Positions 31,387 to 39,981 are shown, numbered from the stretch's first letter. The stretch: DNA of 64,000 nucleotides from Actinospineispora spinosispora DSM 44797 (GCF_000429025.1 NZ_AUBB01000006.1:496001-560000), one strand, 5' to 3'. A program made the numbers and translations. Notes: generated by a model from the sequence alone, not told the origin.

Positions 31387-31770
31387 AGCGAACGGCGGCG
31401 GCACGTCGGATCGTCGGGTCCCGCCCTCACCGGGTCGGATCGCATGATCGCCACCGCCACCGGAATCTCGGTGGGCATCGTCGCCAAGGTACGCGCGCGT
31501 TCAGGTGTCCACAGTGAGCAGCCGGCGACCAGAATCGGCACGGGCGGTCGGCACCGCCCTGTGGCGAACTCGGCGCGTCACGAGCGGGTGCGGCAGCTGG
31601 TGCAGGGAGAACCCCACGGCCTCGATCCGCGCCATCGCCCGGAAGGCGGGAGTCTCGCCGTCGACGACACACGCCGTACGGCAAGTCCTGCAGGCCCCGG
31701 TGCCGCCACGATCCGGAGAAGCCGAGCCGGCTCCGGCACCACCCGCCCACTCATCCGTTACCCGTGTCCC
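31387..31770 (+). pseudogene. relic of a ParB-like (KorB/Spo0J-type) transcriptional regulator
   Basis: Fragments of an actinomycete ParB-N-type regulator: [14 protein letters not shown] and [20 protein letters not shown] (first helix-turn-helix), [20 protein letters not shown] (linker), then after a frameshift near 31610 ENPTASIRAIARKAGVSPST (second helix-turn-helix) with VRQVLQAPVPPRSGE. The ParB nuclease-like N-terminus and an open reading frame are lacking. It lies head-to-head with the ispG relic, so both have lost their 5' parts at the same place. Confidence 0.6.
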
Positions 31771-31987
31771 ACCGAATACGACAAAGGCCTCGACGCCGAT
31801 CATCGGCGTCGAGGCCGCCACCATTCTCGCCGATCTCAGCGGACCCTCACTTCGGCTCAGGCAGCCCGGCCGGACACTGCTGCGCCACACGAACAGATCG
31901 CTACGCGACTGGAAAGCCGTTGGAACCGACAATCCTGGAAAGACGATGAATCAGCGGTCGGGTGATCCTGAGCGGGAGACCCGGCGA

Positions 31988-33313
31988 CTACCCGCTGAGC
32001 GTGACTCCCGCTCCGGGCCGCAGGTCGGCCGCCGGGAAGGGCGGACGTGCGTCGAAACGCAACGACAGTCTCCCCGCGGCCCGCCAGGCGCGGGCGACGA
32101 GATCGGTGTCGGCTTCGGTGACGAGGTTGCCCATGAGCCGCAGAGCCACTGTCATCAGGGCGTGCGAGCGCATACCGATCGGTCCGGCCAGCGGCAGCAG
32201 ATGAGGCAGGGTGAACAGCCCGGCGATCCTGCGCGCGATGGAGAACGCCTGGCCGTAATGGGTGCGCAGGGTCGCGGGCCAGGCCACGGCGAGGTCACGC
32301 TCCTGCACGATCAGCTCGGCGACCAGACGGCCGGTCTCCAGCCCGTAGTCGATGCCTTCGCCGTTGAGCGGGTTCACACAGCCGGCGGCGTCACCGATGA
32401 GGGCCCAGTTGGCGCCCGCGACACCGGACACCGCCCCGCCCATCGGCAGCAGAGCCGACGCATGGGAACTCACCGGACCCTCGAGCTGCCAGTCGTCGCG
32501 GCGGGCGTTGGCGTAGTGCTCGATGAGCCCGCGCAGGCGGACACCGGCGGGCCGCTTCTCGGTGGCGAGCGTGCCGACCCCGATGTTGACCTCGCCGTTG
32601 TTGAGCGGGAAGACCCAGCCGTACCCCGCGAGCACCTCGTCCTCGGGACCGCGCAGCTCGAGATGGGAGCTGATCCACGGGTCGTCGCTGCGGCCGGAAC
32701 GGATGTAGCCGCGCGCCGCGACACCGAACGCGGTGTCGCGGTGCCACTCACGTCCGAGCACCCGCCCGAGCGTGGAGCGGGCACCGTCGGCGACGACCAG
32801 GCGCGAGCACCGGACCGTGGTGGTCGTGCCGGCGTCCCCGTCACCCACCCGGAAGACCACACCGGTGACCCGCTCCCCGTCGCGCACGACGTCCACCGCG
32901 CGGGCGCCCTCGAACGGGACGGCGCCGGCTTCGAGCGCCACCTCGCGGATACGCGCATCGAGCTCCAACCGCGCTACGGCACCGCCGTTCCCCGGCAACG
33001 AGCCACCCGGCCAGGGCAGCAGAAGCTCCTGCCCGAAGCCGGCCGCGCGAAGACCCTGGTTCGTGCCCTGCTTGCGCACCCAGTCGGCGAGCCCGAGCCG
33101 GTCGAGCTCGGCGATCGCACGGGGAGTGAGACCGTCACCGCAGGCCTTGTCGCGGGGGAACGTCGCCGCGTCGGCCATCAGTACGTCGAGCCCGGCCCGG
33201 GCGGCCCAGGCCGCCGCCGCTGAACCAGCCGGCCCGGCACCGACCACGAGGACATCGGTCGACTCAGGAATGGTCGACTCGGCACTGCGGGCGGGGACCA
33301 ACTCGGACGTCAT
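31988..33313 (-). CDS. menJ: geranylgeranyl-reductase family flavoprotein, probable menaquinone reductase
   Basis: A 441-residue FAD enzyme. DVLVVGAGPAGSAAAAWAAR is the N-terminal GxGxxG fold near residue 22; PRDKACGDGLTPRAIAELDR has the conserved CGDGL motif of geranylgeranyl reductases; LVVADGARSTLGRVLGR is the second FAD contact; and NWALIGDAAGCVNPLNGEGI is the third. This matches actinobacterial MenJ (Rv0561c type), which saturates one isoprene unit of menaquinone. The C-terminus is hydrophobic (LRTHYGQAFSIARRIAGLFT), consistent with membrane association. It is divergent from the HNH gene with a 117-bp spacer. Confidence 0.85.
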   Translation of the reverse strand: MTSELVPARSAESTIPESTDVLVVGAGPAGSAAAAWAARAGLDVLMADAATFPRDKACGDGLTPRAIAELDRLGLADWVRKQGTNQGLRAAGFGQELLLPWPGGSLPGNGGAVARLELDARIREVALEAGAVPFEGARAVDVVRDGERVTGVVFRVGDGDAGTTTTVRCSRLVVADGARSTLGRVLGREWHRDTAFGVAARGYIRSGRSDDPWISSHLELRGPEDEVLAGYGWVFPLNNGEVNIGVGTLATEKRPAGVRLRGLIEHYANARRDDWQLEGPVSSHASALLPMGGAVSGVAGANWALIGDAAGCVNPLNGEGIDYGLETGRLVAELIVQERDLAVAWPATLRTHYGQAFSIARRIAGLFTLPHLLPLAGPIGMRSHALMTVALRLMGNLVTEADTDLVARAWRAAGRLSLRFDARPPFPAADLRPGAGVTLSG

Positions 33314-33411
33314 GCCACCAGTGTCGCGAGTGCACCGAGCGGTGAGCCGTCGGGCTGGTGTGATCGCAGCCTCACCGGCTGGTCCGTTCGGGTTTCCGGT
33401 TTTGTCGGTGG

Positions 33412-33427
33412 TCGAATGTATGTTCTA
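33412..33427. promoter_or_regulatory. LexA/SOS-box-like site before the 13E12 gene
   Basis: TCGAATGTATGTTCTA agrees with the actinobacterial SOS box TCGAAC-n4-GTTCGA at 10 of 12 defined positions. It ends 3 nt before the ATG at 33431. Several 13E12-family genes of Mycobacterium tuberculosis are known to be LexA-controlled, which supports the reading. Confidence 0.6.
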
Positions 33428-33430
33428 GTC

Positions 33431-34993
33431 ATGAGGTTATCGGTGCAGGTCACGGAGCTGGCGGAGTGTCCGCCCGGTCCCGGGCTTGCTGCCGCGCTGG
33501 CGTCGATCCAGCCCGCCGAAGTGTGCGGCGAGCAGCTGGTTGTGGTGTTGCGGGCGGAGTACCGGCAACGCTGCCATCAGGAAGCTCGTCATCTGGCGCT
33601 GCTGGTGGAGACCGCGCGTGCCCAGCCGGGCTGGGTGAGGTCGGCGCAGGTCAATGAATGGGCGGCCAGCGAGATCGCCGCCGCGTTGAGGTTGACCTCC
33701 TCGAGCGCTGTTCGTGAGTTGAACTTCGCTCTGGTGGTGGTGTGCGATCTGCCGTGGGTCCATGCGGCGATGTACGACGGTGCCGTGGACCGGGCCAAAG
33801 CGTGGGTGTTCGCCGATGTCCTCGCCGGTCTGACCGAACCTCAGCGTGCCGCGATCTGCGCGCAGACCGTCGAGCCCGCCGCGGACTGGACCACCGGGCA
33901 GCTGCGCGCCCGGTTACAGCGGCTGGCGATCGAGATCGACCCCGACTGGGCCGCCCGCCGGCATCAGCAGGCGTTACGGGACCGGCGGGTCGTGGCCTAC
34001 CTGGCCGAGGACGGCACCGTCACCCTCACCGGCAGCGGCCTACCGACCTGTGAGGCCGCCGCGGCCGATCGCAGGCTGTCTCGTCTGGCTGACCGTATCC
34101 GCCGGGCCGGGCACCCCTCACCGAAAGCCCGGCTCAAGGCCGACCTCTACCTGGGTTTGCTCGACGGATCGTTGCAGCCCTACACCGACCAGCAGATCTT
34201 CGAACTGTTCCTCGCGGGCTCGACCGCCGCCGGGGAAGGCACGCGGACCGGGATCGAGCTACGGGTAGGCCTGACCATGCTCCTGGGCCTGGACGAACGA
34301 CCCGGCGAGACCCCCGGCCTCGGCCCGGTACTCGCCGCTGACGCGAGGACACAGGTGGCTCGCCAGCAACGTGGCGGGGAGTGGCGTTTCGCGGTCACGG
34401 ACACCGAAGGCCGCCTGATCTACGGCGGGTTGACCCGCCGCCGCCCCACCAGCCCCGGCGGCACCAGCCGGGGCGGAATCATCGAGCTACACATCTCGGC
34501 CGATCGTCTGGCCACCCTTGCCGCCGACCCGGCCACCTGCGGTCAGTGGGCAGGGGTGATCGCCGACATCGCCGCCCAGTTCGGGCCCCGCACACAGTCC
34601 CTGGCGCGGCTCAACCGCCAGCGTGATCGGCGCTACGCGCCCACCGGACTCAACCGTCACCTGCAGTTACGCGACCGGTACTGCGTCGGGGTGGGATGCC
34701 GACGAGCCGCGGCCGACTGCGACATCGACCACACTCACGACCACGCCGCCGGCGGCGACACCACCGACAGCAACACCGGCCCGGTGTGCTCGCAGCACCA
34801 CGGCTACAAGACGCGAGGCTGGTGGAAGCTCAGGCAACCCCGACCAGGACAGTTCATCTGGACCAGCCCACTACGCCAGACCTACCGCACCCAAGGCGAG
34901 CCCATCGACCCACCCACCATCGCACCCCGCCCACGAACCGATCCCGACTCGCCACCACCACCCCGACCTCCACCGGACGACCCTGAACGCTGA
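33431..34993 (+). CDS. 13E12 repeat family protein (DUF222 + HNH endonuclease)
   Basis: A 520-residue protein. Residues ~50-330 are DUF222 (SSAVRELNFALVVVCDLPWV, then AMYDGAVDRAKAWVFADVLA and LYLGLLDGSLQPYTDQQIFE). Residues ~415-465 are an HNH nuclease: RDRYCVGVGCRRAAADCDID followed by HTHDHAAGGDTTDSNTGPVC and HHGYK, with paired Cys for zinc. The tail is Pro-rich and disordered. These proteins are multicopy in actinobacterial genomes and of unclear role. The ATG at 33431 is preferred to the in-frame ATG at 33416, which lies within the LexA-like box. Confidence 0.85.
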   Translation: MRLSVQVTELAECPPGPGLAAALASIQPAEVCGEQLVVVLRAEYRQRCHQEARHLALLVETARAQPGWVRSAQVNEWAASEIAAALRLTSSSAVRELNFALVVVCDLPWVHAAMYDGAVDRAKAWVFADVLAGLTEPQRAAICAQTVEPAADWTTGQLRARLQRLAIEIDPDWAARRHQQALRDRRVVAYLAEDGTVTLTGSGLPTCEAAAADRRLSRLADRIRRAGHPSPKARLKADLYLGLLDGSLQPYTDQQIFELFLAGSTAAGEGTRTGIELRVGLTMLLGLDERPGETPGLGPVLAADARTQVARQQRGGEWRFAVTDTEGRLIYGGLTRRRPTSPGGTSRGGIIELHISADRLATLAADPATCGQWAGVIADIAAQFGPRTQSLARLNRQRDRRYAPTGLNRHLQLRDRYCVGVGCRRAAADCDIDHTHDHAAGGDTTDSNTGPVCSQHHGYKTRGWWKLRQPRPGQFIWTSPLRQTYRTQGEPIDPPTIAPRPRTDPDSPPPPRPPPDDPER

Positions 34994-35184
34994 CACCGCC
35001 GGGACCGTCAGCCCGGCAGGTGTCTCGACCGCGCAACCAGCGGAAACCGGGATCTCCCTCCCATCCCGTTCTCCTCGCGCGATCTTCGGTGAGGAACGCG
35101 ATCTCCATGGAGCTGTGGCCAACATCCCCCGGACGGGTCGCGTGAGATCGCCGCCCCGGGGTAGCCCGTGCACGGGAACTTGTC

Positions 35185-35250
35185 CAACAGACATGCGTCC
35201 AGCAGACATGCGTGCAACAGACATGCGTGCAACAGACATGCGTGCAACAG
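35185..35250 (+). repeat. 15-bp tandem repeat, four units
   Basis: Units CAACAGACATGCGTS occur at 35185, 35200, 35215 and 35230, with a partial fifth (CAACAGGCAGG) at 35245. The last two full units are identical and the others differ at one or two bases. The array ends at the ribosome binding site of the CoA-transferase gene, so copy-number change could alter its leader. Confidence 0.9.
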
Positions 35251-35262
35251 GCAGGGAGAGAC

Positions 35263-36483
35263 GTGGTGGAGGCCCCAGGTGCGCTGCACGGCATTCGAGT
35301 GATCGACATGGCGGCGGTGGTGATGGGCCCGTACGCCGCACAGATCCTCGGCGACCTGGGTGCCGACGTGGTCAAGGTCGAGCCGCCCACCGGCGACATG
35401 ACACGCCACTCCCAGCCACAACGGCATCAGGGTATGGGCGCGCTGGCGCTCAACGTGAACCGCAACAAGCGCAGCGTCGCGTTGGACCTCAAGTCCGAGG
35501 ATGGTCGGGACGCGTTCCTGAAGCTGGTGGACGGCGCCGACGTCCTGATCACCAACACCCGTCCCGGCGGGCTGCGACGGCTGGGCCTCGACTACGAGTC
35601 GCTGTCCGCCCGCAATCCCCGTCTCGTCTACTGCAGCGCGCAAGGGTTCCGTGGCGACTCCGACCGCGCCGATCGGGCCGCCTACGACGAGATCGTGCAG
35701 TCCGGGTCAGGGCTGGCGGACCTGATGCGCCGGGCCACCGGGCAGCCCACCTACGTTCCCACGATCCTGGCGGACAAGGTGTGCGCGCTGACGATCGTGT
35801 ACTCCGTGCTCGCCGCGGTGATCCACCAGCGTGCCACCGGCACCGGGCAGCACGTCGAGGTTCCGATGACCGACACGATGCTGGCGTTCAACTTGGTCGA
35901 GCACCTGGCCGGTCAGACCTTCGAGCCGCCGAGAGGGCCGATCGGCTTCCCCCGTTCGTTGGCCGCGGGCCACCGCGCCGTGCGCACCGCGGACGGCTGG
36001 GCGTGCATCCTGCCGTACAACCCGCGCAACATCCGCGACTTCTTCACCGCCGTCGGCAAACCTGAACTGGCGCGGGACGAGCGCTTCGCCGACCCCGCGC
36101 AGCTTTCACGGCACCACCGCGACCTCTACGACCTCATCGAGCAGCTCTCCCCCACCCGCACCACCGAGGAGTGGGGCACGATCTGCGCCGAGCACAGCAT
36201 CCCGTTCGCGCCCGTACTCGACCTCGACCACGTCGCGGAGGACCCCTACTTCACCGAGAGCGGTCTGCTGTCGATTGCCGAGCACCCGACCGAAGGGTCC
36301 TACCGGGTCGTTGCCAACCCGCTGCGCTTCTCCGCCACACCACCGACCGTTCGCAGCCACACCCCGACGCTGGGCCAGCACACGGCCGAGCTGTTGCGCG
36401 AGCTCGGATACGACGACGACACCATCACCAGGATGACGCTCAGCGGTGCTGCCGGCGTCCCCCGGACCGAGGAGAGCCGATGA
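35263..36483 (+). CDS. class III CoA-transferase (CaiB/BaiF family)
   Basis: A 406-residue CoA-transferase. GALHGIRVIDMAAVVMGPYA and AAQILGDLGADVVKVEPPTG are the N-terminal CoA-binding signature; the catalytic Asp is expected in AAYDEIVQSGSGLADLMRRA (Asp in AYDEIVQ). The C-terminal part has CAEHSIPFAPVLDLDHVAED. The GTG at 35263 (or 35266) follows GGGAG at 35254-35258. It overlaps the acyl-CoA dehydrogenase gene by ATGA. Since that partner looks like glutaryl-CoA dehydrogenase, the pair may activate glutarate from succinyl-CoA and oxidise it; this is inferred from context. Confidence 0.88.
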   Translation: MVEAPGALHGIRVIDMAAVVMGPYAAQILGDLGADVVKVEPPTGDMTRHSQPQRHQGMGALALNVNRNKRSVALDLKSEDGRDAFLKLVDGADVLITNTRPGGLRRLGLDYESLSARNPRLVYCSAQGFRGDSDRADRAAYDEIVQSGSGLADLMRRATGQPTYVPTILADKVCALTIVYSVLAAVIHQRATGTGQHVEVPMTDTMLAFNLVEHLAGQTFEPPRGPIGFPRSLAAGHRAVRTADGWACILPYNPRNIRDFFTAVGKPELARDERFADPAQLSRHHRDLYDLIEQLSPTRTTEEWGTICAEHSIPFAPVLDLDHVAEDPYFTESGLLSIAEHPTEGSYRVVANPLRFSATPPTVRSHTPTLGQHTAELLRELGYDDDTITRMTLSGAAGVPRTEESR

Positions 36484-37706
36484 CAACCGCCCCGTCCCCC
36501 GCAGACATCTTCCCGTCCGACGACGACCAGCGGTTACCGACACTGACCGGGGACTTCCTCGGCTTCGAGACGCTCCTGTCGCCGACCGAGCAGGGCATCG
36601 TCGCGCGTGTCCGGGACTTCCTGCGCGACGAGGTGGCGCCCATCGCCAACGAGTACTGGGCCCGTGCGGAGTTCCCGTTCCCGCTCATCGACGGGTTTCG
36701 CAAGCTCGACATCGCGGGTCTGATGTACGACGGGCTCGCCGAGCACCGGGGCAGCAGGCTGCTCAACGGGTTCGTGTCGATGGAGCTGTGCCGGGCCGAC
36801 CCGTCGGTCAACACGTTCTGGGGCGTGCACGCCGGCTTGGCGATGGGCAGCATCGACCGGTGCGGCAGCGCCGAGCAGCGGGAACGGTGGCTGCCGCCGA
36901 TGGCACGTTTGGACAAGATCGGGGCGTTCGCGCTCACCGAGCCGCACGGCGGCTCCGACGTGTCCGGCGGTCTGGAGACCACAGCTCGCCGCGACGGCGA
37001 TCACTGGGTACTCAACGGCGAGAAGAAATGGATCGGCAACGGCACCTTCGCCGACCTGATCGTCGTCTGGGCCCGGGACGAGGACGACCACCACGTCAAG
37101 GGCTTCGTGGTGGAGAAGGACACACCCGGGTTCGTCCCGACCAAGATCGAGGGCAAGATCGCGCTGCGTTCGGTGCAGAACGCCGACATCGTCCTCACCG
37201 ACTGCGTGGTCGGCGACGACAACCGGCTGGCGAACGCACGCTCGTTCCGCGACACGAGCGACGTCCTGCGGCTCACTCGCGGCGGCGTGGCGTGGGGTTC
37301 GGTCGGCTGCATGATGGGCGCCTACGAGCACGCTCTCGCATATGCCACGCAGCGTGAACAGTTCGGCAGGCCGATCGCAAAGTTTCAGCTCGTGCAGGAT
37401 CACCTGGCCACCATGCTGGGCAACATCACGTCGTCACTCGCGCTCGTCGTGCGACTGTCCCAGCTGCAGGACCAGGGCATCAACGCCGACGAGCATTCCG
37501 CGCTCGCCAAGTCGGTCGTCACCAGCCGGATGCGTGAGACCGTCGCACTCGCCAGGGAGGTGCTGGGCGGCAACGGCATCCTGCTCGAGCACAACGTCGC
37601 CCGGTACTTCGCCGACGCCGAGGCGCTCTACTCCTACGAAGGAACCCGGGAGATCAACCAGCTCATCGTCGGCCGGGCGATCACCGGTATGAGCGCGTTC
37701 GTCTGA
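36480..37706 (+). CDS. acyl-CoA dehydrogenase, glutaryl-CoA dehydrogenase-like
   Basis: A 408-residue flavoprotein. FALTEPHGGSDVSGGLETTA near residue 155 is the FAD/substrate signature, YATQREQFGRPIAKFQLVQD near residue 285 is the second family signature, and EALYSYEGTREINQLIVGRA near residue 385 contains the catalytic Glu of the YEGT motif, as in glutaryl-CoA and isobutyryl-type members. NGEKKWIGNGTFADLIVVWA fits the glutaryl-CoA group. It is translated from ATG at 36480, overlapping the CoA-transferase stop. Electrons would go to ETF. Confidence 0.88.
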   Translation: MTTAPSPADIFPSDDDQRLPTLTGDFLGFETLLSPTEQGIVARVRDFLRDEVAPIANEYWARAEFPFPLIDGFRKLDIAGLMYDGLAEHRGSRLLNGFVSMELCRADPSVNTFWGVHAGLAMGSIDRCGSAEQRERWLPPMARLDKIGAFALTEPHGGSDVSGGLETTARRDGDHWVLNGEKKWIGNGTFADLIVVWARDEDDHHVKGFVVEKDTPGFVPTKIEGKIALRSVQNADIVLTDCVVGDDNRLANARSFRDTSDVLRLTRGGVAWGSVGCMMGAYEHALAYATQREQFGRPIAKFQLVQDHLATMLGNITSSLALVVRLSQLQDQGINADEHSALAKSVVTSRMRETVALAREVLGGNGILLEHNVARYFADAEALYSYEGTREINQLIVGRAITGMSAFV

Positions 37707-37717
37707 GCCGGCGCCCC

Positions 37718-37764
37718 GCCCGTCGAGGTACACGCCCGTCGAGGTACACGCCCGTCGAGGTACA
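37718..37764 (+). repeat. 16-bp tandem repeat, three units
   Basis: GCCCGTCGAGGTACAC is repeated exactly at 37718 and 37734, and all but its last base at 37750. The array starts 11 nt after the acyl-CoA dehydrogenase stop and ends 30 nt before the L,D-transpeptidase ATG. It has no symmetry that would make a hairpin. Confidence 0.9.
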
Positions 37765-37794
37765 GAAGTGAAGTTTGTGGGTAGTCCTACCGGC

Positions 37795-38976
37795 ATGACG
37801 AGAAGCGGTACGACCGCGGCGCGAGTTCGGTTCGGGACGATGCTGCTCGCGGTGGTACTGGCGCTCATGACCGCTGGCTGCGGAAGCATCGACGGCCGGC
37901 CCGCGCCGGGGCCCGCCCAGGTACGGGTGACCGTCCAGCCGGAGCCGAGTTCCCCACCGGTGAGCCCCGGTTCCCCCGTCGGCGTGTCCGTGACCGGAGG
38001 GCAGCTGCGGGACGTCGCGCTGACCTCGGCGGACGGGAAACGCGTGCCGGGTGAGCTCTCCCCCGATCGTCTGCGCTGGACGCCCTCCGCCGCGCTGGCC
38101 TTCGGCACCACCTACACCTGGAGCGGAACTGCCGTCGACAGCGAGGACCGGACCGCGCCGGTCACCGGGAAGCTGAGCACTCTGCATCCTCGCGAACTGC
38201 TGCACCCGAAGCTCAACATCGCGGCCGGGAGCACGGTCGGGGTGGCCGGTCCGGTCCTGCTGCAGTTCGACGGGCACGTCGCCGACCGGGCCGCCGCCGA
38301 ACGGGCCCTGACAGTGGCCACCTCGGTGCCCACCGAGGGCAGCTGGGGTTGGCTGCAGGACGACAACGGCGGGTCCCGGGCCTTCTGGCGTCCCCGGCAG
38401 TACTGGGCGCCCGGCACCACGGTGACCGTGACCGGCAAGCTCTACGGCGTCGACCTCGGCAACGGGTCGTTCGCCGACGCCGACACCGACACCCGTTTCA
38501 CGATCGGGCGCTCTCAGGTCACCAAGGCCGACATCCGGAGCCACCAGCTGGTGGTGGTCCGCGACGGTGCTGAGGTCGCTCGCTACGACGCCAGCTACGG
38601 CAAGGAGTCCGACCCGGACCGCAACACCCACTCCGGCATCCACGTGATCACCGAGAAGTTCACCGACAAGCGGATGACGAACCAGCAGTACCACTACGAC
38701 GTCATGGAGAAGTGGGCTGTGCGGATGAGCAACAACGGCGAGTTCATCCACGCGAATCCCGAGACCACCGGGGTGCAGGGCTCCGCCAACGTCAGCCACG
38801 GGTGCGTCAACCTGTCCACCGAGGACGCGAAGGCCTACTACGACTCGGCGCTCTACGGCGACCCGGTGGAGGTCACCGGCTCGTCGATACCGTTGTCCTC
38901 CCGCGACGGTGACATCTGGATCTGGACCGTCGACTGGCCCACCTGGCAGTCGTTGTCGGCGCTGGGGGCGCGCTAG
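37795..38976 (+). CDS. lipoprotein L,D-transpeptidase (YkuD, Ldt type)
   Basis: A 393-residue secreted enzyme that makes 3-3 peptidoglycan cross-links. Residues ~1-30 are a lipoprotein signal (LLAVVLALMTAGCGS, lipid-modified Cys). Residues ~50-250 hold Ig-like domains (RWTPSAALAFGTTYTWSGTA, then WAPGTTVTVTGKLYGVDLGN), as in LdtMt2. Residues ~250-370 are the YkuD domain with HSGIHVITEKF and the catalytic NVSHGCVNLSTEDAKAYYDS (Cys). The ATG at 37795 gives a normal signal peptide; a GTG at 37768 is possible. Its TAG stop is shared as CTAG with the opposing AraC gene. Confidence 0.9.
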   Translation: MTRSGTTAARVRFGTMLLAVVLALMTAGCGSIDGRPAPGPAQVRVTVQPEPSSPPVSPGSPVGVSVTGGQLRDVALTSADGKRVPGELSPDRLRWTPSAALAFGTTYTWSGTAVDSEDRTAPVTGKLSTLHPRELLHPKLNIAAGSTVGVAGPVLLQFDGHVADRAAAERALTVATSVPTEGSWGWLQDDNGGSRAFWRPRQYWAPGTTVTVTGKLYGVDLGNGSFADADTDTRFTIGRSQVTKADIRSHQLVVVRDGAEVARYDASYGKESDPDRNTHSGIHVITEKFTDKRMTNQQYHYDVMEKWAVRMSNNGEFIHANPETTGVQGSANVSHGCVNLSTEDAKAYYDSALYGDPVEVTGSSIPLSSRDGDIWIWTVDWPTWQSLSALGAR

Positions 38977-39911
38977 GGACCTGTCCGGTGACGCTGCGAC
39001 TGGTCCCTGCGGAACCGCGCGGGCGTGGTGCCGATCTCGGCGCGGAACGCGCGGGAGAATGCCGACTCGGAGTGATAGCCGACTCGGCCGGCGATGTCGG
39101 CGACGGTCGCGTCGCTCGAGCCGAGCAGTTCCGTGGCTGCCATCAACCGCGCCTTGGCCAGGAACCCGCCCACGGTCATCCCGGTCTCTCTGCTGAACCG
39201 CCGCTGGAAGGTGGCGCGTGACATCGCGGCCGCACGGCTGAGAACCTCGATCGTCCAGTCGGCCCCGGGGTCGTTCAGTATCGCCTCGACAGCTTCGGCG
39301 ACGGATCGGTCGGCGGCCGCGGTCCACACGATGTTCGATGTGGCCCGCCCCGCGGACGTCCGCAGCACCATGGCCAGCAGCACCGTGCACAGCGACGCGA
39401 GGATCGCCGCCGTTCCCGCTCCTTCGCGCTGCGCCTCGAGCCGCATCAGGGCGCTGAGCATCCGCAGCACCTCGTCGCTCTCGGGCGACGCTCCGAATGA
39501 GACGTGCACCGGGTCCGGGAGACTCCGGAAGAGCACCGCGCCGGCGCCGCTGTCGAACCGGTAGCGGCCACAGAACAGGTCGATGACCGGGGCCGTGTCG
39601 TCGCCGTCGCTCCGGGTCGTGACGAACACCTCGCCGGCCGTCTCCGCCGTTCCCCTGCCAGGGCCCGGACCGGGTGTGATCACCCGGTGTGGTGCCCCAC
39701 TCGGGATCACCACGACGTCCCCGGCTTCCAGGTACAGCACGGTGCTTCCGACCTGCAGCCGGCATTCGCCCTCCAGCAGTACGTGGAAGGCCGCCTCGAA
39801 CTCCCCGTACGCGCTGACCTCCATCCGGGTGGCACCGCCGAGTAGGCAGCGTTTGTCCAGCTGGGCACTGAGCCGCGCCATGCGCAGTAGCCGACTGACC
39901 GAATCCATCAT
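38973..39911 (-). CDS. AraC-family regulator with N-terminal cupin (RclR-like)
   Basis: A 312-residue regulator. Residues ~1-130 form a cupin sensor (SVSRLLRMARLSAQLDKRCL, then GDVVVIPSGAPHRVITPGPG and VIDLFCGRYRFDSGAGAVLF). Residues ~205-305 are the AraC double HTH (EVLSRAAAMSRATFQRRFSR, then VADIAGRVGYHSESAFSRAF). It is divergent from an RclA-like flavoprotein gene with a 70-bp spacer holding a perfect inverted repeat. That pairing matches RclR/RclA, which sense reactive chlorine species in E. coli. The Cys in LFCGRY and RCLL are candidate redox sensors (inference). Confidence 0.85.
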   Translation of the reverse strand: MMDSVSRLLRMARLSAQLDKRCLLGGATRMEVSAYGEFEAAFHVLLEGECRLQVGSTVLYLEAGDVVVIPSGAPHRVITPGPGPGRGTAETAGEVFVTTRSDGDDTAPVIDLFCGRYRFDSGAGAVLFRSLPDPVHVSFGASPESDEVLRMLSALMRLEAQREGAGTAAILASLCTVLLAMVLRTSAGRATSNIVWTAAADRSVAEAVEAILNDPGADWTIEVLSRAAAMSRATFQRRFSRETGMTVGGFLAKARLMAATELLGSSDATVADIAGRVGYHSESAFSRAFRAEIGTTPARFRRDQSQRHRTGP

Positions 39912-39944
39912 GCGACTCTCAGGCTGAAAAGTGAGACTGACAGG

Positions 39945-39963
39945 CCTGGTTGCATCAACCAGG
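39945..39963. promoter_or_regulatory. inverted repeat in the AraC/RclA divergent spacer
   Basis: CCTGGTT-n5-AACCAGG (7-bp perfect arms, GCATC spacer) lies 18 nt before the flavoprotein ATG and 34 nt from the AraC start. It is a likely binding site or hairpin in the 70-bp shared regulatory region. Confidence 0.55.
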
Positions 39964-39981
39964 ATCGCACAGACTCGCAGT

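Noticed and set aside
31427..31541. Extension of the ispG relic further upstream on the minus strand
   Set aside because: Weak resemblance only, and the opposite strand there matches a ParB-like regulator better.
37681..39765. A 694-codon minus-strand frame across the L,D-transpeptidase gene
   Set aside because: It would overlap both the transpeptidase and the AraC gene and shows no recognisable domain.
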